64,000 bases of DNA from NCBI RefSeq assembly GCF_009299835.1, contig NZ_VKCZ01000019.1, forward strand, positions 124,001 to 188,000, written 5' to 3'. Below are positions 18,732-26,742 of this stretch, piece after piece. Position 1 is the stretch's first letter; each line of letters starts with the position of its first letter. The DNA is from Microlunatus speluncae. GTDB taxonomy: Bacteria; Actinomycetota; Actinomycetes; Propionibacteriales; Propionibacteriaceae. Both the position numbers and the translations under genes were made by a program. The notes beneath the pieces are model-generated. The model worked only from the letters and a program-made list of their open reading frames with translations. It was not told where the DNA came from and made no database searches.

Positions 18732-21221
18732 TCAACGCGTCCTTCTCTTGGTCAGGCGGGCCCGGTGGGTTCGGCCGTCGCGATCACTCGTGTCGACCTG
18801 GACGGTGATCTTGGTGCCGGCGGCCGACACCTCGACGGTGGGATCGGCCGACAGCGGTTGAAAGCCGACGCCGTCGAGCGTGACGGTCACCGCGTCGACG
18901 TTGTGCGCCGGATTGGCCACGCCGATCAGGAGCTCGTCCCGCTGTGACGTGAGGGCGACGGAGCAGAGCTTGGACGCCGACACGGTGCCGCCGGTCAGTG
19001 GTCCGGCCAGCCGTACGGACTCGGCCGGATCGGGGATGCCGAAGAAGTTGACGCCGGTGAAGCCCGAGGCGGCCGCATACACGGCGTGGGTGTAGTTGGA
19101 CTGGGCCAAGATCATCACGCCCGGGTCCCGCTGCCGCTGTTCGGTCACCGCGGCGCTGGCTCCCGGCAGGATCAGGTACGCATAGCTGCCGGCGTTCGGG
19201 TCCTTGCCGTGGGCGAAGTACAGGGTCAGATAGCGCCGGGTGTGGGGAGTGTCGTCGTGGCCGGACCAGTAGTGGTTGATGTCCAGCCAGGTCCCGGTCC
19301 GTTCCTGCCGCAGGGCGACCAGGTCGGCCGGGGTGCCGGCGGCCGGATCGAGCAGGACGTAGCCGGCCACCGAGGCCAGGTGGGCCCAGGCCGGGCGGCC
19401 GAGGTTCGCGGTCCAGCCCTGGTCGGCCGGCTGCCGGACCCCGTCGATGATCAACGCGTTGGACCCGGAGTCGGACAGGTTCCGGTTTTCCATGATCGTT
19501 TCGATCGGGTACGAGCCGTCGCCGACGATCCCCGAGCCGAGGGCGACGACCGCGTCGTCCAGGCAGAACCAGGACTTGTTGCCGCGCAGCGCCGAACCCT
19601 CGCCCGGCCCGACGATCTTCTGGCCGACCACCGCCCGCACCCCGTCGGCAGAGGCTCCACCGGCGAAGGAGGCCGTGGTGTTCCGTTCGCCCATCTCCGG
19701 CAGCGGTCGGCGCTCGGTGGTGATGCCCGGCAGCCGCATCGGGTCGACCGTCGGCCAGAACACGTCGGAGAACTGGGCGTTGTCGCCGGTCAGATAGAGA
19801 TAGTTCATGCCGCGGCCCTGATTCCAGCCGCGCTTGTTCTCGCCGGTCGACATCGCCTCGTAGGCGGAGATCCCGACCCGGCACATGGCGACGGTGAAGG
19901 CCCAACCGGGGCGGCGATGGATCGATCGGGCCATGCTCGGGATCAGCAGGTGGCCGGGTGGCTCGGGGGCCGGCCGGAGGGTCGGGTCATCGAGGACCGA
20001 GCGGAACAGGCCGAGCCGGCGCAGGTTCGAGGTGGCCAACGGATCGAGGAAGGTGGCCCGTTCGAACCAGCCGCGGCACCGTTCCCGCCAGGCCTTGGCC
20101 CGGTCGGCGGGCACGGCGCCGGCGAGGGTGAGGATGCCCTCGGCGATGTCCAGCGCCGGACCGTGCTCCACCCGATCCCGGCGGGAGGTCGCCCGGCCGC
20201 AGATATGGGAGAACGCCTGGTTGTCATAGACCACCGGCGCGTAACAGTTCTCCACCGCGTCGAAGATCAACTCCACGTCGCCGGTCAGCTCCCAGGTCGA
20301 GCCGGCGAGCAACGCCAGCAGGACGCTGAGGTCGCGCAGCAGTCCGGAGCCGTAGGTCCCCGTGTAGGGCTGGCTGTTGTGCTGGATGAACCCACCGTCG
20401 CGATGGAACCCGTCACCCTTGGTCGTGTAGACGAACACCTCGGCCAGGGCGGCGACTGCGTCCTCGAGCCGCGCCGCGGAGCGGCCGTTGATACCGCGGA
20501 TGATCACCGCCTCGCAGAGATCGACCCGGTTGGCGCCGGTGGACAGCTTGCGCTTCGGATCGCCGATCGGATAGTTGTAGCGCGGGTCGGGCACGTACCA
20601 GTCGATCGCGGCGCAGTAGGCCGCAAGATCATCGGGCTCGGCGTCGTCGCCCAAGATCGCGAAGACCCCGGCCAGATACTGCGGAATGGCGATCTCGTTG
20701 TTGTACCAGTTGCCGGACTCCGGAATGCCGTCGGCGTAGTTGTGGGTGAGCACGGTGCGGGCGCCGGCCGCGATCGCGGCGAACAGCGCGGCGTCGTCGT
20801 GATGGCGGGAGCCCTCGGTGGCCCACGCGATGCCCATGCTCCGCAGCTGACTGGCGGTGGACGCGACATTCCTTGATCGATTCGGGTCGGACAGGTCGTA
20901 CGGCAGCTTCGTGAACACCGCGGTCCGGTTCGGATCCGGGTCGAGGTCCGCCACGTAGCCGTCCACCGCGGCATCCTGGGCCGCGATCGCGGCGCGTACG
21001 CGGTCGTCGGTGAGATCCTGAACGCCGCCGGTGAGGAAATCGACCCACCACCGGCGCAACCGGGCGAACTCCGCGTCGTCGGCCCAGGCCGGGGTCGGCC
21101 GGCCGAGCACGGCGGCGGCGGTCAGGCCGGTGGCAGCACCGGTCGCTCCCAGCAGGAAGCCGCGCCGGGACACGTCCGGTCGGGCCGCTTCGGGATGGTC
21201 GGGTGGCGAATCGATGATCAT
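18732..21221 (-). CDS. Polysaccharide lyase family 8 (hyaluronate/chondroitin/xanthan lyase type)
   Basis: About 829 residues with a Tat signal (SRRGFLLGATGAATGLTAAAVLG, cleaved near TPAWA). The alpha-toroid catalytic part holds NWYNNEI (Asn) and DGGFIQHNSQPYTGTYGSG (catalytic His and Tyr), the PL8 signature. Beta-sheet domains follow from about residue 360. PL8 enzymes cleave uronic-acid polysaccharides by beta-elimination outside the cell; which polymer is used here cannot be told. The start is set at ATG 21221 (MIIDSPPDHP), after GAGGAGCCCGCCC; the frame is open further upstream. It is the first gene of a lyase and binding-protein operon divergent from a ROK regulator. Confidence 0.92.
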   Translation of the reverse strand: MIIDSPPDHPEAARPDVSRRGFLLGATGAATGLTAAAVLGRPTPAWADDAEFARLRRWWVDFLTGGVQDLTDDRVRAAIAAQDAAVDGYVADLDPDPNRTAVFTKLPYDLSDPNRSRNVASTASQLRSMGIAWATEGSRHHDDAALFAAIAAGARTVLTHNYADGIPESGNWYNNEIAIPQYLAGVFAILGDDAEPDDLAAYCAAIDWYVPDPRYNYPIGDPKRKLSTGANRVDLCEAVIIRGINGRSAARLEDAVAALAEVFVYTTKGDGFHRDGGFIQHNSQPYTGTYGSGLLRDLSVLLALLAGSTWELTGDVELIFDAVENCYAPVVYDNQAFSHICGRATSRRDRVEHGPALDIAEGILTLAGAVPADRAKAWRERCRGWFERATFLDPLATSNLRRLGLFRSVLDDPTLRPAPEPPGHLLIPSMARSIHRRPGWAFTVAMCRVGISAYEAMSTGENKRGWNQGRGMNYLYLTGDNAQFSDVFWPTVDPMRLPGITTERRPLPEMGERNTTASFAGGASADGVRAVVGQKIVGPGEGSALRGNKSWFCLDDAVVALGSGIVGDGSYPIETIMENRNLSDSGSNALIIDGVRQPADQGWTANLGRPAWAHLASVAGYVLLDPAAGTPADLVALRQERTGTWLDINHYWSGHDDTPHTRRYLTLYFAHGKDPNAGSYAYLILPGASAAVTEQRQRDPGVMILAQSNYTHAVYAAASGFTGVNFFGIPDPAESVRLAGPLTGGTVSASKLCSVALTSQRDELLIGVANPAHNVDAVTVTLDGVGFQPLSADPTVEVSAAGTKITVQVDTSDRDGRTHRARLTKRRTR

Positions 21222-21380
21222 GGGCGGGCTCCTCGGGCTCGGATCGACCGATGGGCTGCAGAGTGGGCCACACCGGTGCCCGCACACCGGTGGCTTCCCC
21301 ACCGTCCCGTCGCTGGGCCGGATCAGGAATGGCCGTCACATTACGTCGGGTTCCGGCATAAGGTCAAGAGATTGTCGGAT

Positions 21381-21423
21381 CCTGCCACTTGTATCCGTTA
21401 TGTGTAACGTATTCATTGGCAGG
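21381..21423. promoter_or_regulatory. Co-centred double palindrome between the PL8 operon and ROK regulator
   Basis: CCTGCCA (21381-21387) and TGGCAGG (21417-21423) flank CGTTA-TGTG-TAACG (21396-21409), and both inverted repeats share nearly the same centre (about 21402). The site lies in the 265-bp divergent gap and is much richer in A and T than its surroundings. It is the best operator candidate for the ROK protein at 21487. Confidence 0.6.
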
Positions 21424-21486
21424 AGCGTTATGATCGGTAGTCGGTCAAACAGCACGCGAATCACGAGTGAGGTGAAGGGAGTGGTC

Positions 21487-22626
21487 ATGGTCGCCGGGTC
21501 GACGACGGGTGCCGATCCCGCCCTGCTGCGCCGGTTGAACACCGAGTTGGCCCTGCGGACCGTGCGCGACCTGGGGGCGATGACACTGGCCGAGGTGGCC
21601 CGGGTCGCCGGGTTGGCGCGGTCCACCACGGCGGACGTGCTCGGTGACCTGGTCCGGTCCGGCATCGTCGCGGAACTGCAGCCGGCCAGCGGGCGATCCG
21701 GCCGGCCGGCCCGACGCTACGCGTTCCGGGCCGAGGCCGGCTATCTCGCCGGGGTGGGCATCGACGCCACGGGCGTCCAGGTCGTGGTCTGCGATCTCTC
21801 CGGTCGCGTGGTCGCCTCCCGTGCCGGCGAGATCGACGATCGGCACCGCGCCTCGCCGATCCGGATCGCCCGCCAGGCGGTCGAGGACGGACTGCGGGAA
21901 GCGGGGGTCAAGCCGCGACTGCTGCGAGCGGCCGCGGTCGGGATTCCGGGTGTCGTCGGCGCCAAGGGCGACATCCTGATCTGTCACGGGCATCCGGACT
22001 GGGTCGGTGTTGATCTTGCGGCCGGGCTGGGTCAGGAGCTGCGATGTCCTGTGCTGGTGGAGAACCGGGGCCGGATGGCGGTCCTCGGTGAGGTGTGGCG
22101 GGGGATCGGCGACGGGGTTCAGGATCTGATCTTCGTCCATGCCGGCGCGCGAAACGGCGTCGGCGTGATCGCCGGCGGCGTCCTGCTCCAGGGCCGGCAC
22201 GGTGCGGCCGGCGAGATCGGGCATCATCCGGCTCTGCACTGGGCCGGCCAGCAGCGTTACGGCGACGACCTGGCCGCCCTGTTTCCCGGGCTCGGCCTGG
22301 AGGAGGCGACCGTGGCCGCCTTCGCCGCGGCCGCAACCGGTGATCATCGCGCGGGCCGCCTGGTCGAGCACTACGCCGATGATCTCGCGGCGGGCATCAA
22401 CGCGCTGGTGTTGATCTTGAACCCGGAGCTGGTGGTGATCGGCGGCCCGATCACCCGCGGCGGCGAGACCGTCCTGGAACTGCTGCGGTCCCGGGTGGAG
22501 GAGGTGGCGCTGTTTCCACCCAAGGTGCGATTCTCCGAGCTCGGCGACGACGTCGTCGCACTCGGCGCCGCCCGCCGGGCCCTGCTTCAGATCGACGAGA
22601 ACCTGCTCGAACTAGCCCGACCCTGA
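21487..22626 (+). CDS. ROK-family transcriptional regulator
   Basis: 379 residues. A winged-helix N-terminus (MTLAEVARVAGLARSTTADVLGDLVRSGIV) is joined to a ROK sugar-binding domain (GVGIDATGVQVVVCDLSG, GIPGVVGAKGD, HAGARNGVGVIAGG). The kinase catalytic Asp is absent (ENRGRMAVLGE in place of the usual ENDANAAALGE) and the CxCGxxGC zinc motif after GEIGHH is missing, so it should bind a ligand and DNA but not phosphorylate sugars. It is divergent from the PL8 operon and probably controls it. ATG 21487 follows GAAGGGAG. Its 3' end overlaps the convergent tetR gene by 15 bases. Confidence 0.9.
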   Translation: MVAGSTTGADPALLRRLNTELALRTVRDLGAMTLAEVARVAGLARSTTADVLGDLVRSGIVAELQPASGRSGRPARRYAFRAEAGYLAGVGIDATGVQVVVCDLSGRVVASRAGEIDDRHRASPIRIARQAVEDGLREAGVKPRLLRAAAVGIPGVVGAKGDILICHGHPDWVGVDLAAGLGQELRCPVLVENRGRMAVLGEVWRGIGDGVQDLIFVHAGARNGVGVIAGGVLLQGRHGAAGEIGHHPALHWAGQQRYGDDLAALFPGLGLEEATVAAFAAAATGDHRAGRLVEHYADDLAAGINALVLILNPELVVIGGPITRGGETVLELLRSRVEEVALFPPKVRFSELGDDVVALGAARRALLQIDENLLELARP

Positions 22627-23211
22627 CCGCCCCCATGAAGCAGGGGTCGCGGAGCGGACGATCTGCTCGACCAGGTCACCGACGGTGCCGTCGTCGGCCA
22701 GCACGCCCGGCAGGGTCAACTGCTCGATGACCAGTCCGTTCAACGCGAGGTAGAGCAGGATCACCGTGCAGCGATCACCGGGCAGGCCGGAGGCGGCGTG
22801 GTTGGTGACGTTGAACTCGAGGTCCTCGCGGACCCGACGCGTCAGCATCTGGTGCAGTGCCGGCCGCCGGGTGGCCTCGAGCCGGAGCTCCAGCAGGGCG
22901 AGGTAGACCGAGCGGCGATCGATCAGGCGCCGCACCACCGCGCGCATCACCGCGATGAGTTGATCAAGGTCCGCCGGTCCGGCCACCGACCGTTCGAGCT
23001 CCTCCGCGTCGGGCGCGAAGCGGAGATACAGGTGGGCGCCGACCTGGGTCAGCAGGTCGTCCCGGCCGGCGAAGTAGTTGGACGCGGTGCCGACCGGCAC
23101 GCCCGCCCGGGCGTCGACGGTGCGGAAGGTGAGGCCGCGGGCTCCGTCGGCGGCGAGCACCTCGATCGCGGCGTCCAGCAGGGCGGTCCGGCGGCCCGGG
23201 TTGCTGACCAT
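22612..23211 (-). CDS. TetR-family regulator
   Basis: 199 residues. The N-terminal helix-turn-helix (TALLDAAIEVLAADGARGLTFRTVDARAGVPVGTASNYFAGRDDLL) is typical TetR. The C-terminal ligand domain is helical and gives no ligand clue. ATG 23211 follows ACGGAGC. It is divergent from the DHFR-like gene, and the gap between them holds a 12-bp inverted repeat that is probably its operator, so it likely represses itself and that gene. Confidence 0.9.
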   Translation of the reverse strand: MVSNPGRRTALLDAAIEVLAADGARGLTFRTVDARAGVPVGTASNYFAGRDDLLTQVGAHLYLRFAPDAEELERSVAGPADLDQLIAVMRAVVRRLIDRRSVYLALLELRLEATRRPALHQMLTRRVREDLEFNVTNHAASGLPGDRCTVILLYLALNGLVIEQLTLPGVLADDGTVGDLVEQIVRSATPASWGRSGSG

Positions 23212-23237
23212 CGTGTGCTCCGTTTCTTGTCGCTTGC

Positions 23238-23290
23238 GCTAACCACTACGTCTGGAGTAGTTTACATCCACGTCAACTGTAGTGGTTAGC
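23238..23290. promoter_or_regulatory. Inverted repeat operator candidate for the TetR/DHFR-like pair
   Basis: GCTAACCACTAC (23238-23249) and GTAGTGGTTAGC (23279-23290) are exact reverse complements, 29 bases apart, filling the 99-bp divergent gap. TetR dimers bind such half-sites; the wide spacing would fit one dimer per arm or a loop over the promoters. Confidence 0.6.
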
Positions 23291-23310
23291 CACTGGACTT
23301 CGGAGGAACC

Positions 23311-23892
23311 GTGCGAACCCTGACCTATTTCGTCGCCACCACCATCGACGGCTTCTGCTGCGGCCCGGACGGGTCCTTCGATTTCTTCCCGTTCGAGCCG
23401 GACACGCAGGAACTCGTCTCGAATCGCTTTCCCGAGACGTTGCCGGCCGCCGTCCGCGCCATGCTCGGCATCGACGACGCCGAGAACCAGCAGTACGACG
23501 CGATCCTGCAGGGCAAGGGCTCGTACCAGATCGCCCTCGACGAGGGCGTGACCAGCCCGTACCCGCACGCGAAGCAGTACGTCTTCTCGACCAGCCTGGC
23601 CGCCGACCTCGATCCGGCCGTGACCGTCGTCGGCACCGATCCATGCGATTACGTCCGCGGGCTCAAGCAGGAGCCGGGGCTCGGACTGTGCCTGCTCGGC
23701 GGGCCCGGCATCGCCGGGGTGCTGCTGCCGGAGATCGACGAGTTGATGATCAAGCGCTATCCGATCATCGCCGGGCACGGGAAGCCGCTCTTCGCCACCG
23801 GGTTCGATCCGCAGGGGTTCACCCGGGCCTGGTCCCACTCCTTCGACAGCGGCGCCGACTACACGCTCTTCCGCCGGGTCGGACAGGGTTGA
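23311..23892 (+). CDS. Dihydrofolate reductase family (RibD C-terminal domain) protein
   Basis: 193 residues of the stand-alone RibD_C fold: MRTLTYFVATTIDGFCCGPDG at the start, GKGSYQIALDEGVTSPYPHAKQYVFSTSLA in the middle, and GLCLLGGPGIAGVLLPEIDELMIKRYPIIAGHGKPLF near the end, the last being the nucleotide-binding region. Such proteins are NADPH-dependent reductases of unknown substrate and are often under TetR control, as here. GTG 23311 has a GGAGG site 9 bases upstream. Confidence 0.9.
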   Translation: MRTLTYFVATTIDGFCCGPDGSFDFFPFEPDTQELVSNRFPETLPAAVRAMLGIDDAENQQYDAILQGKGSYQIALDEGVTSPYPHAKQYVFSTSLAADLDPAVTVVGTDPCDYVRGLKQEPGLGLCLLGGPGIAGVLLPEIDELMIKRYPIIAGHGKPLFATGFDPQGFTRAWSHSFDSGADYTLFRRVGQG

Positions 23893-23996
23893 TCACGACC
23901 GGCCCCGGCCGGATGTCAGGATGTCCGGATGAGACCACCCCACGGCGTTCTCCTCCTCCGCTGCGTTCCCCCGGACAACGTCGCGGGGACCCCGGG

Positions 23997-24890
23997 ATGA
24001 GCCTGTCGTTGCCGCCGCTGACCACGCCGGTGCGGATGATCGGCGGACGCCGCTTCGACTTCGCGCGCGAGATCGCCGTGATGGCGATCGTCAACCGGAC
24101 TCCCGACTCGTTCTATGACGGCGGTCGGACCTACGAGCTGGACCGGGCGGTCGAGTCGGCCTGCACGGCCGCGGCCGCGGGTGCGGACTGGGTCGACATC
24201 GGCGGCGTGCCCTTCTCGCCGGATACGCCGTCGGTGGGCGAGAGCGAGGAGCTCGACCGTGTGCTGCCGGTGATCACCGAGACGGCGCGACGCAGCAACG
24301 TGGTGATCTCGGTCGACACCGTCCGGCCCGAGGTCGCGCGGCAGGCGGTCCTGGCCGGGGCGGCGGTGATCAACGACACCAGTGGGCTCCATGATCACGA
24401 ACTGGCCGAGGTGGTCGCCGAGTCCGGAGCGACGCTGGTGATCACGCACTCGCTGGCCGCGCCCGGTCAGCACCTGCGGCGGCCGCGCTACGACGACATC
24501 GTGACCGAGGTGCGCCAGTTCCTGGCCGATCGGGTCAACCTGGCGATGGCGCTCGGAGTGCCGGAGGAGCGGATCGTGATCGACCCCGGTCATGATCTGA
24601 ACAAGAACACGCTGCACTCGCTGGAGCTGACCCGGCGGATGGACGAGATCGCCGTGCTCGGCCTGCCCCTGCTGGCAGCCGTGTCGAACAAGGATTTCAT
24701 CGGCGAGGCCACCGGCCTGGACAAGCCCGACCGGCTGGCCCCGTCCATCGCCGCCGCCACGATCTGCGTCTGGCAAGGCGCCCGGATCCTGCGGATGCAC
24801 GACCCCGCCGCCGCCACCGCCGCCGCGACCATGATCGAAACCATCGCCGGCTTCGCCGACCCCCAATACCTCCGCCACAACCTCGACTAA
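23997..24890 (+). CDS. Dihydropteroate synthase family protein, FolP2-like
   Basis: 297 residues with the pterin-binding TIM barrel: MAIVNRTPDSFYDGG, VINDTSGLHD, IDPGHDLNKNT and SNKDFIGEATGL. The wording matches mycobacterial FolP2, the paralogue reported not to complete folate synthesis, better than FolP1 (no clear pABA loop of the FolP1 type was identified). No other folate genes are nearby, which also argues against a main folP. Role therefore uncertain. ATG 23997 is preceded by CCCCGGG, not a strong ribosome site. Confidence 0.85.
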   Translation: MSLSLPPLTTPVRMIGGRRFDFAREIAVMAIVNRTPDSFYDGGRTYELDRAVESACTAAAAGADWVDIGGVPFSPDTPSVGESEELDRVLPVITETARRSNVVISVDTVRPEVARQAVLAGAAVINDTSGLHDHELAEVVAESGATLVITHSLAAPGQHLRRPRYDDIVTEVRQFLADRVNLAMALGVPEERIVIDPGHDLNKNTLHSLELTRRMDEIAVLGLPLLAAVSNKDFIGEATGLDKPDRLAPSIAAATICVWQGARILRMHDPAAATAAATMIETIAGFADPQYLRHNLD

Positions 24891-24946
24891 CCGCCGACCC
24901 GCCACAAACGCACCGGCTTTTGCGGTGTGTCGGTGCACAAGTGACG
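24891..24946 (+). repeat. Dispersed ~60-bp GTGTCGG hairpin repeat, copy 2
   Basis: Starts immediately after the FolP2-like stop. Contains CCGCCGACCCGCCAC, TTTTGCGGTGTGTCGG and GTGCACAAGTGACG. GCACC and GGTGC can pair to give a hairpin. Its closest relative is the inverted copy at 33277-33332. Confidence 0.85.
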
Positions 24947-25056
24947 TCTCGGCGTGACGTCGGGAGGGGCGGAGTCGGGTCGGGGAGGTCGGAGTCGGGC
25001 GGCCCGGGGTGGCACCTCGCCGGCCAGCAGGTGATCGGCGCCGGAGGGGTCGACGC

Positions 25057-25269
25057 TCAGCGCGGCAGCGGCGGGGTGACCAGAAAGTGCCAGCCCAGCC
25101 ACCACCAGAAGGCGATGATCACGATCCGGGCGATCCGGGATCGCAACGTTCGGTCGAGCACGGTGGCGAAGGTGGCGACGACGGTCGGCCGCAGCCAGCT
25201 GAGGATGATCAGCACGACCAGACCCGCGGCCGCGAGACCGTACGCGGTCAGAATGATCACCCGGCTCAT
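25057..25269 (-). CDS. Small membrane protein (DUF6186-like)
   Basis: 70 residues with two hydrophobic helices (ILTAYGLAAAGLVVLIILSWL and RIVIIAFWWWLGWHFLV) separated by a short basic loop. The WWWLGWHFL motif is typical of a small actinobacterial family of unknown function. Its ATG overlaps the stop of the upstream gene by 4 bases (ATGA), so the two are translated together. Confidence 0.75.
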   Translation of the reverse strand: MSRVIILTAYGLAAAGLVVLIILSWLRPTVVATFATVLDRTLRSRIARIVIIAFWWWLGWHFLVTPPLPR

Positions 25270-25880
25270 CGGGGCAGCCTTCGGTCAGCCTGCGCGGAGG
25301 CTGCCGGCCGCCAGGCGCGGCGGAGCAGCGCGATCCCGCCGCAGACCCAGGCCGCGGCGAACGCGAGCCGGCCGGGATCGGTGTCCAGCAGCGGTCCGAC
25401 CAGATCCGACACGGCCGGGAACGCCAGTTGGGCGCCGACCCCGGTCCGGCTGAGCAGATAGGCCCCCACCTCGAAGGCACAGGCCAGGATGCAGACCGCG
25501 GCCCAGGCGACGCGGCCCCGGTCGAGCGCCGGGTCGGCGGCCGGGATCCGGGGCGTACGGCTCGCCGGCCAGGCCATGATCAACGCGAGCACTCCGGCCG
25601 CCCCGATGATCACGGCCAGGGCGGTGGAGTAGCGCGGCGCGGCGGCCAGCGGGACACCGACCGCCACGGCGATGATCGCGAGCACCGGGGTCGGCGGCAG
25701 CCACCGGTCCCGGCTCGGCAGCCGGCGCGCCAGCCCCAGACCGTCGATGATCAGCACGACCGGCAGCACCGTGAAGATCACCGCCTCCGGATACGCGCCG
25801 CGGATGAACTGGAGCAGCGCCATCACCAGGCACAGGACGAGCCAGAGCCAGCCCCGGCGGAGCTCCGTAGCCCTGATCAT
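25266..25880 (-). CDS. Multi-pass membrane protein of unknown function
   Basis: About 204 residues with some six hydrophobic helices (LWLVLCLVMALLQFIRG, AVIFTVLPVVLIIDGLG, VLAIIAVAVGVPLAAA, LAVIIGAAGVLALIMAW, WAAVCILACAFEVGAYLL, LAFAAAWVCGGIALLRRAW). No domain was recognised. Overlaps the small membrane gene downstream by 4 bases. ATG 25880 is assumed; a GTG directly before it is also in frame. Divergent from the 26066 gene across 185 bp. Confidence 0.7.
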   Translation of the reverse strand: MIRATELRRGWLWLVLCLVMALLQFIRGAYPEAVIFTVLPVVLIIDGLGLARRLPSRDRWLPPTPVLAIIAVAVGVPLAAAPRYSTALAVIIGAAGVLALIMAWPASRTPRIPAADPALDRGRVAWAAVCILACAFEVGAYLLSRTGVGAQLAFPAVSDLVGPLLDTDPGRLAFAAAWVCGGIALLRRAWRPAASAQADRRLPR

Positions 25881-26065
25881 CACCTGACCCACCGTAACTC
25901 CGTCCGGCCGCGGGTGAAGGATTTGGCCAGGGGCAGCGAATCGGGAGCATTCCCGTGCGGTGGCGGAGAACGTCGCGCCACGCGGCGCGGGCAAACCTGT
26001 TCGGGGTCGGAACGGCAGTAGAGTCGCTGCACTCGGGGCCAGCATCCAGAGCTGAGGGGGAGTCG

Positions 26066-26719
26066 ATGACGGACTCCGGATCTCCAGAAAATGCCACCGT
26101 CGCGAAGGGGCAGCGTGGGCCGGATTTCGTCGTGCCCGAGCACGGGCCGCGACTCATCGACCCGAGACCACCCACGTTCACCCGGCCGACCGTCGCCTCG
26201 GCCGGGCCGGTGTTCCCGCGCGATGGCGTACCCGCATCCGGTGACGCACCGCCCGCCGGATCGCCGCCGAGCAGCGGCGCCCCACCCAGATCATCACCGC
26301 GATCCGGCCCGTCCCGGGTGCTGGTCGCCCTCCTCGCCGTCGCGGCCGCCGTGGTGGTGGTCGCCGGCGTCGGGATCGGCGTCGTGATCATGAACCCCGC
26401 GACGCTGCCCGTCCGGGCGCCGATGCCCGAGGACACCGCGCGGGCATTCGTCGAGGCGGCCTATCGCAGCGACTGCCCCGCGGTGCGGGCGACGATCACC
26501 GACGAGTTCTGGGACGGCGCCGGGCTCACCTGCCTCGACGTCAGCTTCCACGGCGTCGATTTCGCCGACACCACGGTGGCGGACTGGACCTTCACCGACA
26601 CCGAGATCACCGGCAACGAGGCGAGCCTCACCCTCGATCCGCCGGGCGAGATCCCTTCCACCGCGCTGCGGATGCGGCTCGTTGACGGGACCTGGAAGAT
26701 CACCAACTGGCAGTTCTAG
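26066..26719 (+). CDS. Membrane-anchored protein with Pro-rich N-terminus and small extracytoplasmic domain
   Basis: 217 residues. A disordered Pro/Ser-rich cytoplasmic part (1-83) is followed by one membrane helix (VLVALLAVAAAVVVVAGVGIGVVIM) and a C-terminal domain of about 100 residues (DTARAFVEAAYRSDCPAVRATITDEFW, ending TALRMRLVDGTWKITNWQF) that resembles DUF4878/NTF2-like lumazine-binding modules. Function unknown. The GAGGGGGAG ribosome site before ATG 26066 fixes the start. Confidence 0.8.
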   Translation: MTDSGSPENATVAKGQRGPDFVVPEHGPRLIDPRPPTFTRPTVASAGPVFPRDGVPASGDAPPAGSPPSSGAPPRSSPRSGPSRVLVALLAVAAAVVVVAGVGIGVVIMNPATLPVRAPMPEDTARAFVEAAYRSDCPAVRATITDEFWDGAGLTCLDVSFHGVDFADTTVADWTFTDTEITGNEASLTLDPPGEIPSTALRMRLVDGTWKITNWQF

Positions 26720-26742
26720 AGCGTCGTGGCCCGAGTCATGGG

